Source of the DNA: an uncultured Pelagibacteraceae bacterium
Lineage (GTDB): Bacteria > Pseudomonadota > Alphaproteobacteria > Pelagibacterales > Pelagibacteraceae
Length of the DNA stretch: 64,000 nucleotides
Direction of reading: 5' to 3'
NCBI GenBank assembly: GCA_902579985.1
Contig: CACHIV010000004.1
Location: 1-64,000 of the forward strand
The notes under the pieces are model-generated. The model saw nothing but the letters and a program-made list of their open reading frames with translations, searched no databases and was not told the DNA's origin. Both the position numbers and the translations under genes were made by a program. Positions 19,016-28,845 of the stretch are shown here, one piece after another. Position 1 is the stretch's first letter. Every line of letters starts with the position of its first letter.

Positions 19016-20154
19016 CTTTTATACTTAGTGTAATTATTTTTTTTATAAAAAAGTATATATAAAATTAAAAATAAAATTATAGGAAATACTAATGAAACCA
19101 CTAGATTAAAATCTGATACCCCAGAAAAATTTACTGATATTTCAGAAAGAACAATTAAAGCTACACCAAGAAAGAAAATTAAAAATTTAATATTCTTAAA
19201 TTTTTTTTCTTCATGATTACTCATGAGTAAAAAAATTACAATAGAAGATAGTAAAAATAAATAGAATGGTTTGTAAATTCTTTTATAGATTTCAGATACA
19301 ATTTCATCAATACCATCTTTATTACAAATTAAATACTCTTCTATATAAGATATTTTTTTTATTAAAATATAGTTTACACATCTCAATAACTCTGTAATGT
19401 ATGTTTCTTGTACTTTTCTATATGTAGTTGATTTAGTTACAAATTTAGAAAGATTAAAATCAGTTTTTTCAAAATTAAAAGACGAACTTTTTCCATCTCT
19501 ATACATATTCAAAAATTTTCCATCATAAAGTCTTAATATTCTTCTATTATCTTGAGAAATTAATTGACCTTTTTTTGCAATTATAATTCTAGGTGATGAG
19601 CCACTGTCATCTTTTAAATAAATATTTCTTAAATCATTCATTGAGTTTTTTGTCTCAATAAAAATTGTTAATTTTTCAACTGTATCAATAAATTTTTTTT
19701 CTTGAAATAAAGATGGAAAAAAATCCAAAGTTGAGTCCTGAATAAACTCTCTAGCCTTATTTTGCATATATGGACTTAAAATAGTACTTATAAAAACTTG
19801 AATTAGAAAAAATAAAAATGTGTAACGTAAAATAACATTATAAAAATTAATTTTGTTTATTCCATTAATCCAAAATATTTTAAGTTCATTATTATTTTCA
19901 TATTTGATTATATTATAGAATAAAGACGTAAAAAATATTATAGGTAGTACTTGGCCAAAAATTTTTGGGAAAACTAAGAGTGTATAATTTACATAAATAA
20001 AAAAACTGTGTCCATCCTCAGATACTATATCTAGATTATTTACAGCTCTAATGGCCCAAACAATAAATGTTATACTAAGTGAGGTTAATAAAAAAAAATA
20101 AGTATTTTGTGTTAAAAATTTTTTAAAGACAATTTTTTCATTGATAAATAGCAT
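19012..20154 (-). CDS. lptF: LPS export ABC transporter permease LptF
   Basis: A 380-residue YjgP/YjgQ-family permease with the same layout as LptG: N-terminal helices near residues 15-35, 60-80 and 105-125, a periplasmic jellyroll, then C-terminal helices from about 290 onward. The 'LVFPKIFGQVLPIIFFTSL' segment is typical. It is the first gene of the LPS-assembly operon lptF-lptG-lptD-surA-pdxA-rsmA. It is divergent from pepA across only 48 bp, an arrangement also known from E. coli. Confidence 0.92.
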   Translation of the reverse strand: MLFINEKIVFKKFLTQNTYFFLLTSLSITFIVWAIRAVNNLDIVSEDGHSFFIYVNYTLLVFPKIFGQVLPIIFFTSLFYNIIKYENNNELKIFWINGINKINFYNVILRYTFLFFLIQVFISTILSPYMQNKAREFIQDSTLDFFPSLFQEKKFIDTVEKLTIFIETKNSMNDLRNIYLKDDSGSSPRIIIAKKGQLISQDNRRILRLYDGKFLNMYRDGKSSSFNFEKTDFNLSKFVTKSTTYRKVQETYITELLRCVNYILIKKISYIEEYLICNKDGIDEIVSEIYKRIYKPFYLFLLSSIVIFLLMSNHEEKKFKNIKFLIFFLGVALIVLSEISVNFSGVSDFNLVVSLVFPIILFLILYILFYKKNNYTKYKR

Positions 20155-20202
20155 TTTTAATTTATAAGACCTTTCAACTAGAAGTATATATATATAAAAT
20201 CA
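20155..20202. promoter_or_regulatory. Divergent promoter region lptF/pepA
   Basis: A 48 bp gap between the divergent start codons of lptF and pepA. An alternating 'ATATATATATAAAAT' tract lies just before the pepA ATG and could serve as a -10 region, which would leave pepA nearly leaderless. No operator-like repeat is visible. Confidence 0.3.
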
Positions 20203-21666
20203 ATGACTGTTCAAGTTCTCTATAAAAATAAGTTAAAATTATCTAATACGGGTGTAATTGCTTTATTTACACAGGACAAATTCAAAACAAAAAATTTAAA
20301 GACTTTTTTATCGAAAAAAGAAGCAGCTTATGTTGAAAAAATTTTGAAAAATAGGAAAGAAAATAAAGAGAAAATTATTTCTTTTAATATAAATGAAAAA
20401 ACTAATCTTATATTAATTTCTTTAAAAAAAGATTTAAAAGAGTCAGATATTGAAAATTTAGGAGCAGAATTTTACAATTTTATAAAAAAAAATTTATTCA
20501 ATGATATATCTATAATTACTGAAAGTATTCAAAGAAAATCAATTGAAAATTTTGTAGGTCATTTTATTCATGGATTTAAATTGAAATCGTATGAATTTAA
20601 TATTTATAAATCAAAAAAAGTCAAAAACAATATAATAATAAATTTAATTGGAAAACAAAGTGATTTATTTTTAAAAAATAAATTAAAATTTAAAGCGTTA
20701 GAAGAAGGAACATTTTTTACTAGAGATTTAGTTTCTGAACCAGGAAATATTTTGCATCCAGACGAATATGCAAAGAGATTAATGAAATTAAGAAAGTATG
20801 GATTAAAAGTTACAGTTTATGATCAAAAAAAATTAAAAAAATTAGGATGCAATGCTTTATTAGGAGTTGGACAGGGAAGCATAAGAGGTTCATATCTCGT
20901 AACTATTGAATGGAACGGAAGTAAATCTAAATCAAAACCTTTAGCATTTGTTGGTAAAGGAGTTTGTTTCGATACTGGCGGTTATTCACTAAAACCTGCA
21001 AGATTTATGGAAGACATGACTTATGATATGGCTGGCTCAGCTGCAGTAGTAGGTTTAATGAAAACTTTAGCTTTAAGAAAAGCAAAAATTAATGCTGTTG
21101 GTACGGTAGGTCTTGTTGAAAATATGGTAAGTGGAAATGCTCAAAGACCGGGTGATATAGTAAAATCTTATAGTGGAAAAACTATAGAGGTATTAAATAC
21201 TGATGCTGAAGGTAGATTAGTTTTAGCAGATGCTTTAACTTTTACAGAGAAAAAATTTAATCCTAAATTCATGATTGATTTAGCAACATTAACTGGAGCT
21301 ATTATTGTTTCTTTAGGTTCAGAGTATGCAGGACTTTTTTCTAACAATGATGAACTTTCAAAACAATTACTTGAAGCTGGTAAAAGAGTTGATGAAAAAT
21401 TATGGAGAATGCCTCTTCATAAAAATTATGACAAACTTATGGACTCTAAAAATGCAGATATGCAAAATATAAACTATGTAGGAGGAGCTGGTTCAACAAC
21501 AGCAGCACAATTTTTACAAAGATTTATTATTAACAAAACTCCTTGGGCTCATCTTGATATAGCTGGAATGGCTTTTTCAAAATATGGTGGAGCTTTAAAT
21601 CCTAGTGGAGCAACAGGGTATGGAGTAAGATTATTAAATCAATTAGTAGAAGATAATTATGAGTAA
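20203..21666 (+). CDS. pepA: Leucyl aminopeptidase (M17)
   Basis: A 487-residue two-zinc cytosolic aminopeptidase. The catalytic C-terminal domain shows '[18 protein letters not shown]' (Lys and Asp ligands), '[12 protein letters not shown]' (Asp), and '[17 protein letters not shown]' (Asp and Glu, with the catalytic Arg). The N-terminal domain (about 1-165) is lysine-rich and diverged. The family's 'FDSGG' reads 'FDTGG' here, a conservative change. It overlaps ndk by 8 bp. Confidence 0.95.
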   Translation: MTVQVLYKNKLKLSNTGVIALFTQDKFKTKNLKTFLSKKEAAYVEKILKNRKENKEKIISFNINEKTNLILISLKKDLKESDIENLGAEFYNFIKKNLFNDISIITESIQRKSIENFVGHFIHGFKLKSYEFNIYKSKKVKNNIIINLIGKQSDLFLKNKLKFKALEEGTFFTRDLVSEPGNILHPDEYAKRLMKLRKYGLKVTVYDQKKLKKLGCNALLGVGQGSIRGSYLVTIEWNGSKSKSKPLAFVGKGVCFDTGGYSLKPARFMEDMTYDMAGSAAVVGLMKTLALRKAKINAVGTVGLVENMVSGNAQRPGDIVKSYSGKTIEVLNTDAEGRLVLADALTFTEKKFNPKFMIDLATLTGAIIVSLGSEYAGLFSNNDELSKQLLEAGKRVDEKLWRMPLHKNYDKLMDSKNADMQNINYVGGAGSTTAAQFLQRFIINKTPWAHLDIAGMAFSKYGGALNPSGATGYGVRLLNQLVEDNYE

Positions 21667-22069
21667 TTTAGAAAAGACTTTATCAATAATTAAACCTGAT
21701 GCAGTTGAAAGAAATTTAGAAAATGAAATAAAGGGAATGTTTACGAATAATGGTTTTAATATTGTAAAAAATAAAAAAATTCAAATATCCAAATCTGAAG
21801 CAGAACAATTTTATAAGGTACATGAAACAAAGCCATTTTATAATGATTTATGTAATTATCTATCATCAGGTCCAATAGTTGTAATGATACTGGAAAAAGA
21901 AAATGCCATTCAAGAAAATAGAGATTTAATGGGATCAACAAAACCAGAAGATGCCGCAGAGGGAACAATAAGAAAAAAGTATGGAATTTCTATCGATAAA
22001 AACTCTGTACATGGCTCAGATAGCTTAGAAAACGCCAAAATAGAAATCAATTTTTTTTTTAAAGATTAA
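21659..22069 (+). CDS. ndk: Nucleoside diphosphate kinase
   Basis: A 136-residue enzyme that balances NTP pools. It starts '[15 protein letters not shown]'. The catalytic His is in '[12 protein letters not shown]' near residue 118, and '[14 protein letters not shown]' is the conserved nucleotide-binding loop. Its last 4 bases overlap the end of the convergent purN. Confidence 0.96.
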   Translation: MSNLEKTLSIIKPDAVERNLENEIKGMFTNNGFNIVKNKKIQISKSEAEQFYKVHETKPFYNDLCNYLSSGPIVVMILEKENAIQENRDLMGSTKPEDAAEGTIRKKYGISIDKNSVHGSDSLENAKIEINFFFKD

Positions 22070-22644
22070 CTAAAAATTTTCATTATTGCTGCAGGATATA
22101 ATTTATGTTCTTCTTTAAGAACTTTTTTTGCCAAAGATATTGCATTATCTTTAGATGTAATTTTTATTTTTTTTTGTAATATTTTCTTACCAGAGTCTAA
22201 TTTTGCAGTTACATAATGAACTGTACATCCTGCAAATTTATCTTTATTTTTAATAGCTTTGTGATGAGTATTTAAACCTTTATACTTTGGAAGCAAGGAA
22301 GGATGTATATTAATTATTTTTCCTTTAAAATTTTTTATGAAATTTTTTGATAAAATTTTCATAAAACCTGCAAGAGCAATAAACTTTATATTTCTATTTT
22401 TCAATAATGATAATATTTTTTTTTCTGATTCTTTTAAATTTTTAAAATTAAATATTTTTTTTCTTATTCCAAATTGATTTGCAAACCTTAAGCCTTTGGC
22501 TTTAGGTGTATTTGAAATAATTAAGTCTACTGTTATAGGTGAATTTTTATTTTTAGAAAATTTAATAATATTTTTTAAATTACTTCCTTTTCCAGAAATA
22601 AAAATTGCAGTTTTTATTTTTTTAGGACCAATTAATTTTCCCAT
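22066..22644 (-). CDS. purN: Phosphoribosylglycinamide formyltransferase
   Basis: Transfers formyl from 10-formyl-THF to GAR in purine synthesis. The phosphate-binding loop is 'FISGKGSNLKNII', and the catalytic Asn-His are in 'GKIINIHPSLLPKYKG'. The later 'CTVHYVTAKLDSGKKI' contains the conserved His and Asp. Length 192 is usual. It starts inside the end of purM, with a 23 bp overlap on the same strand, so the pair is translationally coupled. Confidence 0.95.
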   Translation of the reverse strand: MGKLIGPKKIKTAIFISGKGSNLKNIIKFSKNKNSPITVDLIISNTPKAKGLRFANQFGIRKKIFNFKNLKESEKKILSLLKNRNIKFIALAGFMKILSKNFIKNFKGKIINIHPSLLPKYKGLNTHHKAIKNKDKFAGCTVHYVTAKLDSGKKILQKKIKITSKDNAISLAKKVLKEEHKLYPAAIMKIFS

Positions 22645-23650
22645 TAATTTTTACTTTATCTTTTCCTGAAGAAATAGTTCCAATGATATATGGTTTAAAT
22701 TCTTTACTAAAAAATTTTTCAATTTTATTAATATTTTTTGGATTTACAATTAAGCAAAAACCAACTCCACAATTAAAAGTTTTTAACATTTCTTTATCTT
22801 CTATATTTTTCATTTTTAACCATTTAAAAATTTTTTTAGTTTTAATCTTGTTCAAATCAATATTTGCTACTAACCCATCTGGAATCACTCTCTTGATATT
22901 TTCTGATAATCCTCCACCAGTAATATTTGCACATCCATTTATTAGGTTGTTATTAATTAGTTTCAAAACTTCATCTACATAAATTTTGGTTGGCTTTAAC
23001 ATTTCATTTTTTAAGAAATTATTATTTTTAAGATTAATTCTTCCTTTTTTCAAAATATATCTAACTAAAGAATAGCCATTGGAGTGCATTCCACTTGAAG
23101 GTATTGCCATTATTAAATCATTTTTTTTAATTTTTTTTTTATTTAGAATTTTTTTTTCATCAACGACACCAACCGCAAACCCAGCAATATCGAACTTGTT
23201 TTTTTCATATGTACCTGGCATTTCTGCAGTTTCTCCTCCAACAAGTTCACATTTAGAAATTTTACACCCTTTTATGATACCTTTGATAATTGATTTTAAT
23301 TTTTTTATATCAATTTTATTAATCGATATATAATCTAAAAATAATAACGGTTTAGCTCCTTGAACAATTAGATCATTTACACTCATAGCAACTAGATCAA
23401 TTCCAATTGTGTCATATTTTTTAAGTATATTTGCAATTTCGATTTTTGTTCCAACCCCATCAGTACACGCTACAATTTTAGGTTTTTTTAGGTTTTTTGG
23501 AATACTTGAAATTGAACCAAAACCACCAATATTACTAAACTTTTTTTTGCCTCTATTATTTGTTGAAATTGAAGATATAAATTTAACAAAATTATCAGCA
23601 GCATTTATGTTTACACCACTTTTTTCATAGGTAAATTTTTCTTTTTTCAT
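22622..23650 (-). CDS. purM: Phosphoribosylformylglycinamidine cyclo-ligase
   Basis: AIR synthetase, 342 residues. Landmarks: 'TYEKSGVNINAADNFV' at the start, 'VACTDGVGTKIEIAN', 'GIDLVAMSVNDLIVQGAKPLLFLDY' (family core, given in part), 'GGETAEMPGTY', 'MHSNGYSLVR', and 'ITGGGLSENIKRVIP'. It precedes purN in the same operon. Its start codon lies only 11 bp from the start of the divergent DUF2066 gene. Confidence 0.96.
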   Translation of the reverse strand: MKKEKFTYEKSGVNINAADNFVKFISSISTNNRGKKKFSNIGGFGSISSIPKNLKKPKIVACTDGVGTKIEIANILKKYDTIGIDLVAMSVNDLIVQGAKPLLFLDYISINKIDIKKLKSIIKGIIKGCKISKCELVGGETAEMPGTYEKNKFDIAGFAVGVVDEKKILNKKKIKKNDLIMAIPSSGMHSNGYSLVRYILKKGRINLKNNNFLKNEMLKPTKIYVDEVLKLINNNLINGCANITGGGLSENIKRVIPDGLVANIDLNKIKTKKIFKWLKMKNIEDKEMLKTFNCGVGFCLIVNPKNINKIEKFFSKEFKPYIIGTISSGKDKVKINGKINWS

Positions 23651-23661
23651 TAGTATAAAGT

Positions 23662-24741
23662 ATGCAAATTATTAATAAATTATTTAGATTAAAAAAAGTA
23701 TATATTTTTTTTACTTCATTCTTTCTATTTATAATAATTTTTTCCACAACTTTTTTACAAGCAAGTACTTTTAAAGTAACTGATATTGAAATATCTTCAC
23801 CATTTGAGCTTAATTTTAATAAAAATACGGTAATCGATGAAGGTTTTCGAACTTCATTTTCAAATTTATTATCTATGATTACAACCTCAGGTGATAAAAA
23901 TAGAATTGAAAAAATTTCTATGAAAGAAATTAAGAGTATGATTGACTCTTTTACTATTAGTAATGAAAAATTTATTAATAATGAATATTTTGCTCAATTG
24001 GAAACTTCGTTTAATAAAAAAAAGATATTGAATTTTCTAGAGAGAAAAAGTGTATTTCCATCCATGCCAATTAAAAATAAAGTTTTATTGGTACCAATAA
24101 TTGTAGATACAGAAACAGATAATATTTATTTATTTAATAACAACATTTTTTATGAAAGATGGAATGATATAAAAAAAAATTATCAATTACTAGAATACCT
24201 TTTACCAAATGAAGATATTGAGGATTTAAATAAGATTCAAAAAATGTCAAATGATATAGAAACATATAATTTTTCAAATCTAATAAAGAAATATGATCTA
24301 AAAGATTATATAATTTCAATTATATATAAAGATAAAGAAGAAATTAAAATATTATCAAAAATTAATTTAAATGATTCACTTAAAATTAATAATCAAAAAT
24401 ATTCTAATTTAAAATTTAATAATGAAAAAGATATCAATAAAATTTTAGAAAACTTAAAAAATGTATATGAAGATCAATGGAAAAGAAATAATGAGATAAA
24501 TACTTCTATTAAATTACCTTTGACAGTATCTATAGATTCTAAAAATTATGATAAAATTTTAAAATTAGAAGCTATACTTGATAATTATGATTTAATTTCA
24601 GATTTTTATATTTTAAAGTTTGATAGTCAGAACATTCAATATAAAATAATTTACAATGGTTCTCCTAAAACATTTTTAAATGACATGAGTAAGAAAAATT
24701 TTGATTTGGTAATGGAAAATAATATTTGGAAAGTTCAATGA
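23662..24741 (+). CDS. DUF2066 family exported protein
   Basis: A 359-residue protein with an N-terminal hydrophobic segment (about residues 12-34, ending 'TTFLQAS') that reads as a signal peptide or anchor. The region 'FKVTDIEISSPFELNFNKNTVIDEGF' (its first half) and 'ERKSVFPSMPIKNKVLLVPII' resemble DUF2066 proteins, which lie next to purM and hda in alphaproteobacteria. The function of the family is unknown to me. The stop overlaps the hda start as ATGA. The promoter must lie inside purM because the divergent gap is only 11 bp. Confidence 0.75.
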   Translation: MQIINKLFRLKKVYIFFTSFFLFIIIFSTTFLQASTFKVTDIEISSPFELNFNKNTVIDEGFRTSFSNLLSMITTSGDKNRIEKISMKEIKSMIDSFTISNEKFINNEYFAQLETSFNKKKILNFLERKSVFPSMPIKNKVLLVPIIVDTETDNIYLFNNNIFYERWNDIKKNYQLLEYLLPNEDIEDLNKIQKMSNDIETYNFSNLIKKYDLKDYIISIIYKDKEEIKILSKINLNDSLKINNQKYSNLKFNNEKDINKILENLKNVYEDQWKRNNEINTSIKLPLTVSIDSKNYDKILKLEAILDNYDLISDFYILKFDSQNIQYKIIYNGSPKTFLNDMSKKNFDLVMENNIWKVQ

Positions 24742-25400
24742 AAAATTTGAATCAATTATTATTAGATTTTGATTTTGAACAAAATTTTAAAGACGATGAT
24801 TTTTATGTAAGTAAAAGTAATTTTTACACTTTTGAATTAATTCATAAATGGCCTAATTGGGAAAAAAACATTTTGAATATAAGTGGAGAAAAATTCTCTG
24901 GGAAGACTCATTTAGTAAATATTTTTTTAAAAAAATTTAATGGAATTCGAATTGAGACTGACTTACTAAATAATGAAAGCTTCAAATCAGTTAGAATTTA
25001 TCAAAATATTATTTTAGAGGATTTGAGTTTAGATGTTGATGAAAAACTTATTTATACACTTTTTAATTTAGTAGACCAAAATAACAAATTTCTCATAATC
25101 ACATCAAAAAAACCAATAGTTGAAATGAATTTTAAACTTAAAGATCTTAGGTCAAGAACTAAAAACTGTCTTTTAGCAAAAATTGATATACCAGATGATG
25201 AACTTATGTTTGCCTTAATTCTGAAAAATTTTTCTGACCGACAGATTATTATAGATAAAAAATTGATTGATTTTATTATTAAAAGAATAGATAGATCGTA
25301 TGACAAAATATTTGAATTCATATATAAAATTGATGAATTAAGTTTAAAAAAAAAAAAACGAATTGATATTAAATCGATCAAAGAAGTATTGAAAGCTTAG
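24738..25400 (+). CDS. hda: DnaA-related regulatory protein Hda
   Basis: A 220-residue AAA+ protein like the DnaA ATPase domain without the DNA-binding domain IV. Hda, with the DNA clamp, promotes ATP hydrolysis by DnaA and prevents re-initiation. It starts 'MKNLNQLLLDFDFEQNF', which resembles a clamp-binding N-terminus. Walker A is 'SGEKFSGKTHLVN' near residue 50, and a Walker B-like 'IILEDLSLDVDEK' follows. I choose ATG 24738, which overlaps the preceding stop as ATGA, over an upstream TTG at 24726. Synteny with purM and DUF2066 supports the call. Confidence 0.85.
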   Translation: MKNLNQLLLDFDFEQNFKDDDFYVSKSNFYTFELIHKWPNWEKNILNISGEKFSGKTHLVNIFLKKFNGIRIETDLLNNESFKSVRIYQNIILEDLSLDVDEKLIYTLFNLVDQNNKFLIITSKKPIVEMNFKLKDLRSRTKNCLLAKIDIPDDELMFALILKNFSDRQIIIDKKLIDFIIKRIDRSYDKIFEFIYKIDELSLKKKKRIDIKSIKEVLKA

Positions 25401-25401
25401 C

Positions 25402-27183
25402 TTGAATAAATATAGAACACATAATTGTAGCGAATTAACAAAAAAAAATAATGCTGAGAATGTTATTTTATCTGGCTGGATAAATAAAAAACGTGACCAT
25501 GGAAATTTACTTTTTATAGATTTGAGAGATAACTACGGCGTGACTCAATGTGTCATTGATAAAAGTAACAAATATTTCATTAAGTTAGAAAAGATTCAGT
25601 TAGAAAGTGTAATTAAGATATTAGGCAAAGTTGTTAATAGAAGTAATGAAACTATTAACTCCGAACTTAAAACCGGTGAAATTGAAGTCATTATAGATTC
25701 TTTTGAAACTCTAGGTAATTGTAAAGAACTTCCAATGCCAGTATTTACTGATCAAGAATACTCTGAGGAAATAAGACTTAAATATAGATTTTTGGATTTA
25801 AGAAGAAAAAAAATACATGAAAATATTATTTTACGATCAAAAGTTATTTCTTTTATAAGAAAAGAAATGAATGAATTAGGTTTTTTAGAATTTCAAACAC
25901 CTATACTTACATCTTCAAGCCCTGAAGGTGCTAGAGATTTTCTAGTACCAAGTAGATTAAATCCTGGTAAATTTTATGCTCTTCCACAAGCTCCACAACA
26001 ATTTAAACAATTAATTATGGTTTCAGGTTTTGATAAATATTTTCAAATAGCACCTTGTTTTAGGGATGAAGATGCAAGAGCTGACAGAAGTCCAGGGGAA
26101 TTTTACCAGTTAGATTTGGAAATGTCATTTGTCGAACAAGAGGATGTTTTTAATGTTGTAGAAAAATTGATGAAAAATTTATTTAAAAAATTTTCATCAA
26201 AAAAATTCTTATATAATAAGTTTCCAAGAATTCCATATAAAGAGGCAATGTTAAAATATGGTACTGATAAACCAGATTTACGAAATCCATTATTAATAAA
26301 TGATTTAACAAGTATTTTTACAAGGGAAGATGTAAAATTTGACATTTTCAAAAAATTGGTAAAATCAGGATCAAAAGTAAGAGCAATTATTACAAAAAAT
26401 ACAAAGGATAAACCTAGAAGCTTTTTTGATAATATAGATAAATGGGCTAAAGACCAAGGAGCCTCAGGTTTGGCATATTTCACTATTGAAAATGGTAAAG
26501 AAATTTCTGCAAAAGGACCAGTAGGTAAATTTTTTTCATCAGAGTCATTAAATGAAATAATGAAAACTACAGGAGCAAAAGTAGGGGATAGTATATTTTT
26601 TGCATGTGGAAAAATAAATGAAGTTGAAAAAATTTCTTCTATTGCGAGAGAAAAAATAGCTCAAGATTTAGATTTAATTGATAAAAGTTCTTTCGCTTTC
26701 TGTTGGATAGTTGATTACCCAATGTTTGAAATAGATGATAATAATAAGATTAAATTTAGCCATAATCCTTTTTCAATGCCACAAGGAGAGATTGAAAAAG
26801 TTGATTTTAAAAATCCATTAAACATAAAAGCTTATCAGTATGATATTGTTTGTAATGGTGTCGAATTATCTTCAGGTGCTATTAGAAATCATAAACCAGA
26901 TTTGATGTATAAATTATTTTCTATTGCAGGTTATGATAAAAAACAAGTAGATAATAAATTCAGTGGTATGATAAATGCTTTAAGTTATGGAGCTCCCCCG
27001 CATGGAGGTATAGCGCCAGGAATTGACAGAATTGTTATGCTTTTAGCTGAAGAAAAAAATATAAGAGAAGTAACAATGTTTCCTATGAATCAGAATGCGC
27101 AAGATTTGATGATGAACGCACCTTCAGAAATTAATGAAGATCAACTTAAAGAATTAGGATTAGCTTTAAAGTCTAAAAAATAA
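25402..27183 (+). CDS. aspS: Aspartyl-tRNA synthetase
   Basis: Class II aminoacyl-tRNA synthetase of 593 residues, bacterial type with a GAD insertion. It uses a TTG start immediately after the hda stop. The anticodon-binding OB fold holds 'LSGWINKKRDHGNLLFIDLRD' (in part). Motif 2 is 'APCFRDEDARADRSPGEFYQLD', seen near residue 220, and motif 3 is 'GGIAPGIDRIVMLL' near the C-terminus. In organisms lacking AsnRS the enzyme can also charge tRNA-Asn, but that cannot be judged here. Confidence 0.97.
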   Translation: MNKYRTHNCSELTKKNNAENVILSGWINKKRDHGNLLFIDLRDNYGVTQCVIDKSNKYFIKLEKIQLESVIKILGKVVNRSNETINSELKTGEIEVIIDSFETLGNCKELPMPVFTDQEYSEEIRLKYRFLDLRRKKIHENIILRSKVISFIRKEMNELGFLEFQTPILTSSSPEGARDFLVPSRLNPGKFYALPQAPQQFKQLIMVSGFDKYFQIAPCFRDEDARADRSPGEFYQLDLEMSFVEQEDVFNVVEKLMKNLFKKFSSKKFLYNKFPRIPYKEAMLKYGTDKPDLRNPLLINDLTSIFTREDVKFDIFKKLVKSGSKVRAIITKNTKDKPRSFFDNIDKWAKDQGASGLAYFTIENGKEISAKGPVGKFFSSESLNEIMKTTGAKVGDSIFFACGKINEVEKISSIAREKIAQDLDLIDKSSFAFCWIVDYPMFEIDDNNKIKFSHNPFSMPQGEIEKVDFKNPLNIKAYQYDIVCNGVELSSGAIRNHKPDLMYKLFSIAGYDKKQVDNKFSGMINALSYGAPPHGGIAPGIDRIVMLLAEEKNIREVTMFPMNQNAQDLMMNAPSEINEDQLKELGLALKSKK

Positions 27184-27185
27184 TA

Positions 27186-28007
27186 TTACTTTTTACCCTT
27201 AAGACTGATTTTTATATCTGATAAATCAACAAGGTTTTTTTTATAATTATTTCTTACAAAACCTTTACTAGTAATATCCCTTACAATTTTAAGTAATTGA
27301 TTTTGACCTTCAGAATTATCTTCATCAACGTAAGATTTGTCATTACTACCAATAGCAGGTGTGTGTGCTAAATCTTCTCTATTTTGATAAGAAATTGCAA
27401 GCTCTCTAAATATATAGTCTAATATAGAGGAAGCGCTCATTATTCTATCATTACCAATAACTTTTCCCGAGGGTTCAAATTTTGTGCCAACATATGCACT
27501 GATAAACTCATCTAAAGGGACACCATATTGAAGACCTAAAGAGATTGCTATTGCAAAGTTATTCATTAGGGCTTTTACCAACTCTCCTTCTTTACTCGTA
27601 TCAATAAAAATTTCACCTATTTTTCCATCTTCATATTCACCAGTATGTAAATAAACTTTATGGTCTCCTATAGATGCTTTTTGAATATACCCTTTCCTTC
27701 TATCTGGCATGCTAAATCTTTTACTTACTTTATTATTAATATTCTTAATAAAGTTAACATTATCTTCTTTTGATATAGTTTTAGTCTGATTTTTCTGAGC
27801 TATTATATCTACTTTTTTAGGTTCAGATATATTATTTTTACCATCTAAACTTTTCGTTTTTCTGGTATCAAGTTTAACATCTATAACTTCAAATTTTCCA
27901 TCATCACGCTTTTCTAAGTTTGCTAGTTCTGTCTCGTTAACATCTTCTAGATAATGATTAACTTTAAAGGTACATGTATAATAAGTTTCGACTAAGTATT
28001 TTGCCAT
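27186..28007 (-). CDS. Stand-alone TSCPD protein, NrdJ C-terminus-like
   Basis: A 273-residue protein whose middle and C-terminal parts resemble the region after the catalytic barrel of B12-dependent ribonucleotide reductase (NrdJ). Visible landmarks are '[20 protein letters not shown]', '[15 protein letters not shown]', '[22 protein letters not shown]', '[14 protein letters not shown]' and '[16 protein letters not shown]'. The catalytic ten-stranded barrel and its active-site cysteines are absent. The N-terminus ('[20 protein letters not shown]') does not look like a truncated reductase, and the frame is clean, so this is a dedicated small protein rather than a decayed gene. Its role is unknown; a regulatory or accessory part in nucleotide reduction is a guess. 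Confidence 0.8.
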   Translation of the reverse strand: MAKYLVETYYTCTFKVNHYLEDVNETELANLEKRDDGKFEVIDVKLDTRKTKSLDGKNNISEPKKVDIIAQKNQTKTISKEDNVNFIKNINNKVSKRFSMPDRRKGYIQKASIGDHKVYLHTGEYEDGKIGEIFIDTSKEGELVKALMNNFAIAISLGLQYGVPLDEFISAYVGTKFEPSGKVIGNDRIMSASSILDYIFRELAISYQNREDLAHTPAIGSNDKSYVDEDNSEGQNQLLKIVRDITSKGFVRNNYKKNLVDLSDIKISLKGKK

Positions 28008-28121
28008 TTTTCCTCTTATAATTATTTATTTTGAATCTTTTAATAATTAATTTATATACAAATTCATACTTTAGTCTAATTTAAATTATACAATTTTGAA
28101 TTGAAGAAATATTAAAATTAT

Positions 28122-28481
28122 ATGTTGACACTTTTTAAAAAAATTTTCATTTGGTGGAATCAAGAAACAATTGGCACAAAACTTAAAACATTTTTTTCAG
28201 GAAAATTAGTTGGAACCGATTTATATGGAAATAAATATTATCAGAGTAAAGCTGGAAAGAGGTGGGTTATTTATAAAGGTGAAATAGATGCTTCAAAAAT
28301 ACCCATAGAGTGGTATTCATGGATTCATTTTACAAATAATAGAATAGAAAATAATCATGATTTAAAAAAATATGATTGGCAAAAACCTCATCAATCTAAT
28401 CAAACAGGTACAAAAAATGCTCATCATCCCAATAAAAATAATGAACAAATTAAAAAAAAATATACCAGTTGGAATAGTTAA
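28122..28481 (+). CDS. NADH:ubiquinone oxidoreductase NDUFA12-like subunit
   Basis: A 119-residue homologue of the mitochondrial complex I accessory subunit NDUFA12 (B17.2), found in alphaproteobacteria. Landmarks are 'FIWWNQETIGTKLKTFF', 'GTDLYGNKYYQSK', 'RWVIYKGEIDASKIPIEWYSWIH' (in part) and 'YDWQKPHQSNQTGT'. It is expected to sit at the cytoplasmic face of complex I. It overlaps the DUF2155 gene by 41 bp and is often next to it in alphaproteobacteria. Confidence 0.92.
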   Translation: MLTLFKKIFIWWNQETIGTKLKTFFSGKLVGTDLYGNKYYQSKAGKRWVIYKGEIDASKIPIEWYSWIHFTNNRIENNHDLKKYDWQKPHQSNQTGTKNAHHPNKNNEQIKKKYTSWNS

Positions 28482-28845
28482 TTTTACTTTAATAATATTT
28501 TATCTTTTTATAACTTTATCTAACCCTTTACATAGCTCAGAAAATTCTAATACAAAATTTATCGAAATGAAAGTATTAGATAAAGTTAGTTCTAAAACTA
28601 ATCTTTTAAAATTAAAAATAGGTGAAGAAAAGAAGTTTCAAAATTTGTTAATTAAAAGTTTTAAATGTAAAAATTCAGAATTTGACGACGATCCAGAAAT
28701 AACAGCATATATTCAAGTAAAAGACATAACAAATAAAAATAATGATGAAGTTTTTATATTTAATGGATGGACTTTTTCATCAAGTCCTGCAGTTAACCCA
28801 TTTGATCATCCAGTTTATGATATTTGGTTAACTAAATGTTATTAA
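28441..28845 (+). CDS. DUF2155 family exported protein
   Basis: A 134-residue protein with a signal-like hydrophobic segment at about residues 10-28. The DUF2155 core follows: 'VLDKVSSKTNLLKLKIGEE', 'LLIKSFKCKNSE', 'AYIQVKDI' and 'FNGWTFSSSPAVNPFDHPVYDIWL'. The family is alphaproteobacterial; its function is unsettled. I choose the ATG at 28441 because it gives a clean signal peptide. Longer in-frame starts run further back into the NDUFA12 gene. The stop overlaps the convergent accC stop by 4 bp. Confidence 0.85.
   Translation: MNKLKKNIPVGIVNFTLIIFYLFITLSNPLHSSENSNTKFIEMKVLDKVSSKTNLLKLKIGEEKKFQNLLIKSFKCKNSEFDDDPEITAYIQVKDITNKNNDEVFIFNGWTFSSSPAVNPFDHPVYDIWLTKCY

Noticed and set aside
28842-28845. 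Overlapping convergent stops (accC/DUF2155, thiG/rne, gmk/rsmA, ndk/purN, SMR/hisN) as regulatory antisense sites
   Set aside because: Such short overlaps are common in compact genomes, and no added structure supports a regulatory role.
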